Shown: piece after piece, positions 23,949 to 32,172 of the stretch
How positions within the stretch are numbered: the first letter of the stretch is position 1
How the letters are laid out: each line of letters starts with the position of its first letter
Source: JAPXLN01 sp033809515
GTDB lineage: Bacteria; Bacillota; Sulfobacillia; Fermentithermobacillales; Fermentithermobacillaceae
Assembly: GCA_033809515.1 (NCBI GenBank)
Contig: JAPXLN010000006.1
Location: forward strand, 24,206 to 88,205
Reading direction: 5' to 3'
Length of the DNA stretch: 64,000 nucleotides
Program-made: the position numbers and the translations under genes
Notes under the pieces: model-generated
The model's input: only the letters and a program-made list of their open reading frames with translations
Database searches by the model: none
What the model was told of the DNA's origin: nothing

Positions 23949-25096
23949 AAAAGGATTACTATGAGGTTCTAGGAGTAAGCAAGAATGCTACCCAGGAAGA
24001 AATCAAGGGGGCATTCAGGCAGCTTGCCAAGAAATGGCATCCCGATGCCAATCCAGGGGACCCGACGGCTGAAGCGAAGTTCAAAGAGATAAACGAAGCC
24101 TACGACGTTCTTTCCGATGAGACCAAGAGAAGCAATTACGACAACTTCGGAAATCCTGACGGTCCTGTAGTGGGTCCGGGTCATGGAGGCGGGCCGGGCG
24201 AAGATCCTTTTGGGCGGCTCTTCGGAGACTTCGGTTTTCCGTTTGGCAATCTTTTTGGGGATTTCCAGGATGCTTTTGGAGGAAAAACCAGGCAAGCTGC
24301 AGGGCCCAGGCGCGGTGATGACCTGGAGATCGAGATAGACGTTACGCTGGAAGAAGCGTTCAAAGGCACCGAAAAAGATCTCCGGATTCCCAGGACTGAA
24401 GTCTGCGCGCGATGCAATGGAACAGGCGCTGAACCGGGTCATTCGCCGGTTACCTGTTCCGCCTGCGGCGGACGGGGGCAAGTCAGGACAACTCGGACCA
24501 CCTTGCTAGGACAGGTTACAACCGTCGGCACGTGCCCCAAGTGCGGGGGTTCAGGCAAAGTCGTAGAGAAACCATGCGTGGAATGCAGGGGCGCAGGCGA
24601 GGCGCAAAGGACAAGAACGGTCACGGTGAAGGTTCCTCCGGGGGCCGACTCCGGCCTTCGTTTGAGGCTTTCAGGTCAGGGAAACGCGGGACGCCGGGGC
24701 GGACCTCCGGGAGACCTGTATGTTGCGGTTTTTGTCAGGCCACATGCCATCTTCCAACGACAGGGAGACGATCTCATCGTCGACAAGACTGTAAGCTTTC
24801 CGCTGGCAGCCATCGGGGGCAAGACCCGGATTCCCACCCTCGAAGGAGGAGAGGACCTCACTGTTCCCGGAGGCACTCAACCGGGGGCGGTGCTAAGGCT
24901 TCGGGGCAAAGGCATGCCCGGGTTGAGGCACGGCGGCAGGGGCGATCTCATGGTTCGCGTTAACGTTCGGGTGCCTACGAAGTTGAGTTCCCGCGAGAAG
25001 GAACTGCTTCGGGAATTAGGGGAGACGGAGGGCGAATCTCTCTCCGACTCCTTCTTTAGGAAGCTTCGAAAGACCGGTGACGGGGGATCCGTCTAG
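23945..25096 (+). CDS. dnaJ: Chaperone protein DnaJ (type I)
   Basis: 383 residues: J domain (1-70) with the H-P-D tripeptide in K-W-H-P-D-A-N, a Gly/Phe-rich linker (about 75-115), the zinc region with four CxxCxGxG repeats (C-A-R-C-N-G-T-G, C-S-A-C-G-G-R-G, C-P-K-C-G-G-S-G, C-V-E-C-R-G-A-G) and the C-terminal substrate-binding domains. DnaJ normally delivers clients to DnaK and stimulates its ATPase. The TTG start overlaps the chaperonin stop codon in TTGA, so the two are probably translationally coupled. No dnaK or grpE lies in the window, which is the odd feature of this operon. Confidence 0.96.
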   Translation: MKKDYYEVLGVSKNATQEEIKGAFRQLAKKWHPDANPGDPTAEAKFKEINEAYDVLSDETKRSNYDNFGNPDGPVVGPGHGGGPGEDPFGRLFGDFGFPFGNLFGDFQDAFGGKTRQAAGPRRGDDLEIEIDVTLEEAFKGTEKDLRIPRTEVCARCNGTGAEPGHSPVTCSACGGRGQVRTTRTTLLGQVTTVGTCPKCGGSGKVVEKPCVECRGAGEAQRTRTVTVKVPPGADSGLRLRLSGQGNAGRRGGPPGDLYVAVFVRPHAIFQRQGDDLIVDKTVSFPLAAIGGKTRIPTLEGGEDLTVPGGTQPGAVLRLRGKGMPGLRHGGRGDLMVRVNVRVPTKLSSREKELLRELGETEGESLSDSFFRKLRKTGDGGSV

Positions 25097-25119
25097 AGAG
25101 GATTTGAGAGGGGACTGAC

Positions 25120-25872
25120 TTGAGTCGCGTAGGGGACCATACGCCGACCCAGTTTTTTACTGAGGAGTCAGCTGTATTGGGAAACCGGGTTACCTTGACC
25201 GGCCATGTTTACAGGCATGCCATGGCTCAAAGGCTCTCCCGGGGACAGGTGATCCGGGTTGCGACCGGTAATACCGTGTATCTGGCCAGGGTTGACGGCG
25301 GGGGTAAGGGCTTTATCACTGCCGAGATCACGGAGGTATGTCAGAGTCCTCAACCCGGACTGCAGGTCCACCTTTATCCTGCTCTTCTCAAGGGTCAGAA
25401 GCTTGACCTGGTTGTGGAGAAATGCACGGAGCTTGGAGTAGCTTCGATCCGGCCTGTCATAACCAGGCGGACCATATCTGACCTTACTCCTGAGAAGATT
25501 CAATCCAGAAAGGACCGGTGGGAGCGGATTGCCAGGTCTGCTGCGGAGCAATGCACAAGACCCCGAATTCCTCTGATAGGCAGCCCTGTTCCTCTGGCTG
25601 ATGTGCTTAAGACCGGCTTGCGCGGCCTGGGGTTGTTTGCATACGAGGCAGAGAACTCCCCTACCGACTTTGCCGCTCTAGTGGACAGATGGACCGAGGT
25701 ATCGGTGATCATCGGCCCTGAAGGGGGGTTTGACCCTTCCGAGGTCAGTTTGGCCGCCCAGTCGGGTTTGACACCTGTATCTCTGGGGCCGTTTGTGCTC
25801 AGGGCCGACACAGCTTCTATAGCTGCTGCAGCTATACTTATGGCCTGCAGAAGCGCCGGCGCGCACTGCTAA
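25120..25872 (+). CDS. rsmE: 16S rRNA m3U1498 methyltransferase
   Basis: 250 residues with an N-terminal PUA-like domain (about 1-75) and a SPOUT methyltransferase domain; V-E-K-C-T-E-L-G-V, Q-C-T-R-P-R-I-P, the knot region I-I-G-P-E-G-G-F-D-P-S-E-V and L-G-P-F-V-L-R-A-D-T-A are RsmE hallmarks. It methylates U1498 of 16S rRNA using SAM. It follows dnaJ by 23 bases; prmA, often between them in Firmicutes, is absent. TTG start. Confidence 0.94.
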   Translation: MSRVGDHTPTQFFTEESAVLGNRVTLTGHVYRHAMAQRLSRGQVIRVATGNTVYLARVDGGGKGFITAEITEVCQSPQPGLQVHLYPALLKGQKLDLVVEKCTELGVASIRPVITRRTISDLTPEKIQSRKDRWERIARSAAEQCTRPRIPLIGSPVPLADVLKTGLRGLGLFAYEAENSPTDFAALVDRWTEVSVIIGPEGGFDPSEVSLAAQSGLTPVSLGPFVLRADTASIAAAAILMACRSAGAHC

Positions 25873-25974
25873 AGGTCATCACCTTGTTTTGCCTGCCATA
25901 CCCTTCTCTTAGAGGCTTTTGGACGCTGCATGGATCGTCTGTTGGCAGCTACGTGTCAAGGGGAGGGAGCGGGT

Positions 25975-26718
25975 GTGGACAAGAAACTCGGTGTGGTCTT
26001 TATCAGTCGGAGGTATGTGTATTCTGCTTTCCTCTTGGTTATTCTTTGGGCCATGTGCAATCTCCGCTGGGCAGGTATGTTCGAGGAAGACGCGGTCGTA
26101 GCTGCACTGGCACCTATAACAAAGGGTGCCGGCGACCAACCGTTTGCCGCTTTGATGTTTAACGTAGATTGGGGCACAGACCACCTTATGGGGATTCTGG
26201 ACATACTCAAAGAGAAGCGTGCGCCGGCCACATTCTTTCTTACAGGTGCCTGGGCCCAGGACAATGCCGAACTGGCCAAGCGAATACTGGAAGAAGATCA
26301 TGAAGTCGGAAATCACGGGGGCACTCATCTTCATCCGAACTTGATGTCCAGGGAGGCTTTTCGAGACCTGGTCTACAAGGGAGAAACTAGCATAGAGCAG
26401 GCCACCGGATCAAAACCGTCCCGGATTTTCGCACCTCCCTACGGTGAATGGTCCGACGCCACGGTGACCTGGGCTTTGGAGGCAGGCTATCAGACCATCC
26501 TTTGGACAGTCGATACAGTTGATTGGCGGGAGCCTCCCTGGGAAGTCATATGGAAGCGGGCGGCGGCCGGAGCTCGTCCGGGCAGTCTTGTGCTTCTCCA
26601 CCCAACAGCTCCGACGGTTCAGGCTCTGGCCCCCATAGTGGACAGCTTTAGGGAAAAAGGCCTCCAGTTAACGAAGGTTTCAGAGGTCATATCCTTTGAT
26701 CCCAGAGTCATCAGGTAG
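25975..26718 (+). CDS. Polysaccharide deacetylase family protein (NodB domain), membrane anchored
   Basis: 247 residues: one N-terminal membrane helix (about 15-33) and a NodB-type deacetylase domain (about 55-240). The metal-binding H-x3-H is visible as N-H-G-G-T-H (H114, H118), with A-P-P-Y-G-E-W and W-T-V-D-T-V-D-W-R further on. The usual T-F-D-D start motif is replaced by M-F-N-V-D-W-G (D65), a variant also known from sporulation-associated Firmicutes deacetylases. Probable role: deacetylation of peptidoglycan or spore cortex glycans; the substrate is inferred. GTG 25975 is preferred (GGGAGGGAGC upstream); ATG 25930 gives a longer N-terminus. Confidence 0.85.
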   Translation: MDKKLGVVFISRRYVYSAFLLVILWAMCNLRWAGMFEEDAVVAALAPITKGAGDQPFAALMFNVDWGTDHLMGILDILKEKRAPATFFLTGAWAQDNAELAKRILEEDHEVGNHGGTHLHPNLMSREAFRDLVYKGETSIEQATGSKPSRIFAPPYGEWSDATVTWALEAGYQTILWTVDTVDWREPPWEVIWKRAAAGARPGSLVLLHPTAPTVQALAPIVDSFREKGLQLTKVSEVISFDPRVIR

Positions 26719-26789
26719 AAGACTTGTTTCCTGGCCTCAGGCTGCTCATAATTAGATACAATGGAATGTACCTTTGCGGAGGAAAAGCT

Positions 26790-28124
26790 TTGTCAGATAA
26801 CATGCAGGCGAAAACCGTTTTTTTTCGCGCTTTTGGCTGCAAACAGAACCAGTACGAGACCGACTTTCTCAGAGAAGTCTTTGCTGCCAACGGGTTTGAG
26901 GTCGTTGATGCGGAACCCGCTGATATTGTGGTCATTAACACCTGCGCAGTAACCCAAAGAGGCGCTGCTAAGTGCCGTCAGGCCATACGGCGCGCCGCTA
27001 GGCATGGTGCCAGGGTGGTTGTGACAGGATGTTATGGGCAGATAGCTCCCGGTGAGGTTGCACAGATACCCGGAGTCATTTTGGTAACAGGAGTGCATGG
27101 GCGGGATCAGATAGTATCTTTGGTCAAGGATGCGCTCTCACCCGGAGGCACAGAACGGGATTGCCCCTTAGTTCAAGTGAAGCCTCACGCAGAGGGTCAG
27201 CCCTTCGAGGAAACACCTGTGCAGCGACCAGTCTTAACCCGGGCGTTTCTGAAAGTGCAGGAAGGATGCGACGACTTCTGCACGTACTGTGTAGTGCCTT
27301 ATGCCAGGGGACCTTCCAGATCAAGGCCTGTCAGCGCCATCTTGGAAGAGGCCGGGGGACTGGTTGAACGGGGATACAAGGAGATCGTGTTGACAGGAAC
27401 CCATCTGGGTCTTTATGGAAAGGGAGAGGAGCAAGGCGAGTTTCCTGCTCTTTCAGAGGTAATAAGGCGGCTCTGTAATGTACCCGGCCTTCAGCGACTC
27501 CGCATCAGCTCGTTGGAGCCTCACGATGTTACTGAAGACCTTATTGAGTGTCTTAAGCTTCCTCAAGTATGTCATCATCTGCACCTTCCCGTTCAAAGCG
27601 GCAGCGACAGGATACTGAAGATGATGGGACGGCGCTATGATGTCAGTTTGTTCCTGGAGACCGTACGAGCTGCTCGTGAGGTGGCGCCGGATGTTGGAAT
27701 CACCACAGACATCATTGCCGGTTTCCCTGGAGAAACCGAGGAAGATTTCTCCAAGACCCTGGCTGTTGCCCGGGAGGCGGAGTTTTCGCGTATCCACGCA
27801 TTCAAGTTTTCGGCGAGGCCTATGACTCGCGCATACCATTTTCCAGGCAAAGTGTCTGAGAAAGAGAAGGAGCGCAGGGTTTCAGAGCTCATAGGCCTTG
27901 GGAAGGAACTTTCTGTTGAATTCCACCGTAAGCATATAGGAAGAATCGTTGAGGTACTTGTGGAAGACGAAAGAGCTGGCAACGGCCTGCTGACCGGGTT
28001 GACCGGCAACTACGTAAGGTGTTTCCTGCCGGGGCCCGATGTCTATCGGGGTCAAATTGTCTTGGGCAAAGCTGTAAGGGAATCCTCCAACGGAGTGTAT
28101 CTTGAGGACACAAGGTTAAGGTAG
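26790..28124 (+). CDS. mtaB: tRNA t6A37 methylthiotransferase MtaB
   Basis: 444 residues. The N-terminal methylthiotransferase domain holds cluster cysteines C17 (F-G-C-K-Q-N-Q), C52 (N-T-C-A-V-T) and C81 (G-C-Y-G-Q); the radical SAM C-D-D-F-C-T-Y-C motif is at 160-167; a short TRAM-like domain ends the protein. It converts t6A to ms2t6A at position 37 of tRNAs reading ANN codons. C-K-Q-N-Q near the N-terminus is typical of MtaB rather than MiaB (C-Q-M-N). TTG 26790 is chosen for its GGAGG 7 bases upstream. mtaB near dnaJ-rsmE is a common Firmicutes arrangement. Confidence 0.93.
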   Translation: MSDNMQAKTVFFRAFGCKQNQYETDFLREVFAANGFEVVDAEPADIVVINTCAVTQRGAAKCRQAIRRAARHGARVVVTGCYGQIAPGEVAQIPGVILVTGVHGRDQIVSLVKDALSPGGTERDCPLVQVKPHAEGQPFEETPVQRPVLTRAFLKVQEGCDDFCTYCVVPYARGPSRSRPVSAILEEAGGLVERGYKEIVLTGTHLGLYGKGEEQGEFPALSEVIRRLCNVPGLQRLRISSLEPHDVTEDLIECLKLPQVCHHLHLPVQSGSDRILKMMGRRYDVSLFLETVRAAREVAPDVGITTDIIAGFPGETEEDFSKTLAVAREAEFSRIHAFKFSARPMTRAYHFPGKVSEKEKERRVSELIGLGKELSVEFHRKHIGRIVEVLVEDERAGNGLLTGLTGNYVRCFLPGPDVYRGQIVLGKAVRESSNGVYLEDTRLR

Positions 28125-28136
28125 GGTGAAGCGGAA

Positions 28137-29261
28137 ATGACGTCTATGAAGCTGGGGCTTTTGTTTGGCGGAAGGTCAGGAGAACATGAGATTTCAGTCA
28201 TGTCAGGTCGTTCGATTTTCAACGCTGCGGTTCAGGGAGGTTATGAAGTAACCGGCATAGGGATTACCAGGTCAGGCCAGTGGGTTTTTGTGGAGGATAT
28301 CACCGGGTTCTTTGCATCGGGATTTCCGGAGGTTACGCCCGACTTGGGGCCTCCATGCTGGATTGTGCCGGGTCAAGAGGTTAAGGGACTCTGGATCGAT
28401 AAAGACAGCCCCGGCGCCCGTCTCGGGCGGACGTTCAGACAGCTTGATGTAGTCTTTCCGGCACTGCACGGTCCGTTCGGTGAGGATGGGTCAGTTCAGG
28501 GTCTCCTGGAATTGACGGGTATTCCCTATGTGGGGGCGCCTCCGCTGGCATCGGCGGTTTGTATGGATAAAGATATGACCAAACGTTTGCTGTCTGCCCA
28601 TGGTGTGCCACATGTACCTGCCCTGGCAGTTGACATGCACGAGTGGAGGACGAACCGGGACAGCCTGCTAGAGAGTCTGCTCCCTGCTGTCTCCTACCCT
28701 GCCTTTGTAAAGCCGTCAGGCTCGGGCTCAAGTTTGGGGGTCAGCAAGATAAAGGGGCCCAACGGGTTGCCGGAAGCCTTGGAAGAAGCTTTTCTGTACG
28801 ATCACAAGGCGCTCATCGAACCTTCCCAGGAAGGTTGTATTGAGGTTGAGTGCAGCGTTCTCGGAAACGATGAGCCTAGAGCTTCAGTTGTTGGGCAGAT
28901 TCTTCCTGCACGTGAGTTTTACGATTACGAAGCCAAGTATCTGGATCAGGGAACCAGATTGGTCATTCCCGCTCCGCTTGAAAGGGATTTCCAAAGACGC
29001 ATTGGCGAGATCGCCCTGGCCGGTTTCAAGGCAACCGGGTGTAAGGGCATGGCCAGAGTGGACTTTTTCGTCAACGTCTGCAGGCAAGAAGCTTACATTG
29101 GCGAGATTAACACCATACCCGGATTCACGTCGATCAGCATGTATCCCAAGCTCTGGGAAGCGTCAGGGCTTCCTTATCCGGCCCTCATACAAACCCTTGT
29201 CCAGCTGGCCATTGAGCGGCACCGGTTGTCACACCGGGAGGTCCGTCGAAAAGGGACGTAG
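28137..29261 (+). CDS. ddl: D-alanine-D-alanine ligase
   Basis: 374 residues with the Ddl start L-L-F-G-G-R-S-G-E-H-E-I-S-V-M-S, H-G-P-F-G-E-D-G, V-K-P-S-G-S-G-S-S-L-G-V-S in the ATP-grasp fold, and G-E-I-N-T-I-P-G-F-T. It makes the D-Ala-D-Ala terminus of peptidoglycan precursors, using ATP. The specificity loop region (Y-D-Y-E-A-K-Y) contains the tyrosine associated with D-Ala rather than D-lactate specificity, so a vancomycin-sensitive precursor is expected; that is inference. It starts 12 bases after mtaB. Confidence 0.94.
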   Translation: MTSMKLGLLFGGRSGEHEISVMSGRSIFNAAVQGGYEVTGIGITRSGQWVFVEDITGFFASGFPEVTPDLGPPCWIVPGQEVKGLWIDKDSPGARLGRTFRQLDVVFPALHGPFGEDGSVQGLLELTGIPYVGAPPLASAVCMDKDMTKRLLSAHGVPHVPALAVDMHEWRTNRDSLLESLLPAVSYPAFVKPSGSGSSLGVSKIKGPNGLPEALEEAFLYDHKALIEPSQEGCIEVECSVLGNDEPRASVVGQILPAREFYDYEAKYLDQGTRLVIPAPLERDFQRRIGEIALAGFKATGCKGMARVDFFVNVCRQEAYIGEINTIPGFTSISMYPKLWEASGLPYPALIQTLVQLAIERHRLSHREVRRKGT

Positions 29262-29284
29262 CCTCGACGGCGCACGAGCCCAGA

Positions 29285-29313
29285 TTGACCGCGGCGGTAA
29301 CCTGATATACAAT
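29285..29313 (+). promoter_or_regulatory. Promoter of rpsU
   Basis: TTGACC (29285-29290), a 17-base spacer and TACAAT (29308-29313), about 55 bases before the rpsU start. Confidence 0.75.
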
Positions 29314-29368
29314 CCTAATGTTGTTCGGGAGTGGAGAAATGACTTCGGCGGAGGGAGGGAGTTAGGAC

Positions 29369-29554
29369 TTGCCAGAGATACGAGTTGGTAAAGAAGAGTC
29401 TTTTGACAGTGCCCTGCGCCGTTTCAAAAGAGAGTGCCAGAGGTCCGGTGTATTGCGGGATGCCCGTAAGCATCAGCATTACGAGAGCCCCAGCGAAAAA
29501 AGAAAGAAAAAATCGGAAGCAGCGCGCGCTCGTCGTAAGAAGCGCTACCGCTAA
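29369..29554 (+). CDS. rpsU: Small ribosomal subunit protein bS21
   Basis: 61 residues, with S-F-D-S-A-L-R-R-F-K-R-E-C-Q-R-S-G-V and a Lys/Arg-rich C-terminus ending R-A-R-R-K-K-R-Y-R, as in S21. It sits at the 30S platform and helps mRNA selection. TTG start after GGAGGGAG. It has its own promoter and terminator. Confidence 0.95.
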   Translation: MPEIRVGKEESFDSALRRFKRECQRSGVLRDARKHQHYESPSEKRKKKSEAARARRKKRYR

Positions 29555-29576
29555 TGTAGATATGAAACACGCAAAG

Positions 29577-29608
29577 AACCTCTGAACGTCTCCCGTCAGA
29601 GGTTTTTT
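29577..29608 (+). terminator. Rho-independent terminator of rpsU
   Basis: A 9-bp stem AACCTCTGA (29577-29585) with TCAGAGGTT (29596-29604), 10-base loop and a run of six T. Confidence 0.92.
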
Positions 29609-29702
29609 GTTTTCAGATTCCTCCCTTCAGATCCCTCCCTTCACTCCGTTCAGGGGCGATCCCATGTTGGCGCCTCCGGTGGTCAGAAAGTGTTTTGCAC
29701 CT

Positions 29703-29710
29703 CATACAAT
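29703..29710 (+). promoter_or_regulatory. Candidate sigma-E promoter -10 element for yqfC-yqfD
   Basis: CATACAAT matches the sporulation sigma-E -10 consensus exactly, 24 bases before the yqfC start. The -35 region is not a clear match. yqfC and yqfD belong to the sigma-E regulon in B. subtilis, which supports the reading. Confidence 0.5.
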
Positions 29711-29734
29711 TTAGAACTGGGGAGGAGAGGCGCA

Positions 29735-30004
29735 TTGAGCAGGAAATTGAGAAGGGAGTTATCAGAGTTCCTGGAGTTGCCCCTGGATGTGAGCTTAGAC
29801 TTGCCTAGAGTGGTGATACTGGGAGATCTGGGAGTGCTTATCGAAAACCACAGGGGACTCATGCATTACTCGGGAGACAAGCTAGTTGTAGGAGTGGGGT
29901 TGGGGCAAATATCGATTTTGGGCGAGTCTCTGGAGGTAGAGGAGATCAGCCGGGAAGACATGGTCGTACGTGGCGCCATTCGGACCGTTCATGTGGAGGC
30001 CTGA
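29735..30004 (+). CDS. yqfC: Sporulation protein YqfC
   Basis: 89 residues from TTG 29735 (GGAGGAGAGG upstream). L-D-L-P-R-V-V-I-L-G and the later I-E-N-H-R-G-L-M-H-Y-S match the YqfC/YabP-like fold, with a predicted all-beta core. Mother-cell sporulation protein of unknown biochemical role, almost always paired with yqfD as here; yqfD starts 2 bases after its stop. Confidence 0.88.
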   Translation: MSRKLRRELSEFLELPLDVSLDLPRVVILGDLGVLIENHRGLMHYSGDKLVVGVGLGQISILGESLEVEEISREDMVVRGAIRTVHVEA

Positions 30005-30006
30005 CC

Positions 30007-31164
30007 GTGAGGTTCTTCACTCCTAGGCGTATTAAGGACTACATCACAGGTTATGTCCGGGTGAAAATCCAGGGGAAAAATCCGGAACGACTGATTAACC
30101 TTTGTCTTTCGGCGAATTTTCCCGTATGGGATGTGACAGTGGAAGGCCAAGAGACGTACTTCTCTACGTCCTTGGCTAAGTACCGGGAGATCCGGCCTCT
30201 GGCAAGGAAGGCCAGGTGCATTCCAAAGATCGTCGGGAGGACGGGCCTTCCCTTTTTCGTGGGCAAGATCAGAAAGAGGGTCTGGTTCCTTCTGGCCGCG
30301 CTTTTTATGGCCGGGGTCTTAATCTACTTTTCCGGGTCAGTCTGGACCATTGTTGTCAGGGGAAATGAAACACTGAGCCGGGAAAAGCTACTTAACGCCG
30401 CTGCCGGTGCAGGGCTTACGCCGGGAGCTCGCAAGTCAAGGGTCTTTGCATCTGAAGTTGAATACCGGCTTCTCACTGAGTATCCCATACTTTCATGGGC
30501 GTATGTTCGTTTTCAGGGCACCGTAGCTCTCATAGAGGTGGTGGAAAAAGCAAGGGCTGAGCCTGTTGTTTTAGGCGACATAGTAGCTAGAACTGATGGG
30601 CTAATCCAATCGGTATTGGTTCATTCGGGCACTCCTCACGTAACGCCGGGTCAGACTGTCAAGAAGGGAGATGTTCTTATTTCTGGAGACCAAGAGGGTA
30701 ACCCTGCACGGGGTGCCAGAGGCAGCGTCCTGGCGCAGACCTGGTACGAGGTTTACATCGAAGTCCCCTTGACATGCTTGGTCCCACGGCGGACAGGAGA
30801 TAAGGTGGAAATTCGCCTTCTCCGGATCAATGGACGGGAGATTCCGCTAATGGGGGTTAAGCGCATATTCGACTGGTATGAAATAGAGGACACTACGGTC
30901 ACAAGCTTGTCTGTAGGCCAAACAGGCCTGACCATGGTCAACCGCGTGTTTTATGAGGTAAAATGGGAGCAAAGAGAGATATCCTTGGATGAAGCCAAGA
31001 ATATTGCGGAAAGCAGGGTAAGGGAATCAATGGAAAAACGGTTGCCTTATTCTGTGAAATTGGTAGACTGGAATTGTCAGATTGAGGTGGAGCACAATAG
31101 CCTCGTCGTAGTGCGAGGTCACTTCAGCATTATTGAGGACATTGGTGAGATACGGCCTTGGTAG
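30007..31164 (+). CDS. yqfD: Sporulation protein YqfD
   Basis: 385 residues: an N-terminal soluble region, one strong membrane helix (about 95-113), and a large C-terminal extracytoplasmic part with a POTRA-like segment after the helix (V-R-G-N-E-T-L-S-R-E-K-L) and G-L-I-Q-S-V-L-V-H-S-G-T-P. The layout matches YqfD, needed for efficient sporulation in B. subtilis; its exact function is not settled. GTG start. Second gene of the yqfC-to-recO cluster. Confidence 0.9.
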   Translation: MRFFTPRRIKDYITGYVRVKIQGKNPERLINLCLSANFPVWDVTVEGQETYFSTSLAKYREIRPLARKARCIPKIVGRTGLPFFVGKIRKRVWFLLAALFMAGVLIYFSGSVWTIVVRGNETLSREKLLNAAAGAGLTPGARKSRVFASEVEYRLLTEYPILSWAYVRFQGTVALIEVVEKARAEPVVLGDIVARTDGLIQSVLVHSGTPHVTPGQTVKKGDVLISGDQEGNPARGARGSVLAQTWYEVYIEVPLTCLVPRRTGDKVEIRLLRINGREIPLMGVKRIFDWYEIEDTTVTSLSVGQTGLTMVNRVFYEVKWEQREISLDEAKNIAESRVRESMEKRLPYSVKLVDWNCQIEVEHNSLVVVRGHFSIIEDIGEIRPW

Positions 31165-31191
31165 GGCCAAGATGGAGGTCGATTCCCAGAC

Positions 31192-32171
<980 letters not shown>

Positions 32172-32172
<1 letters not shown>

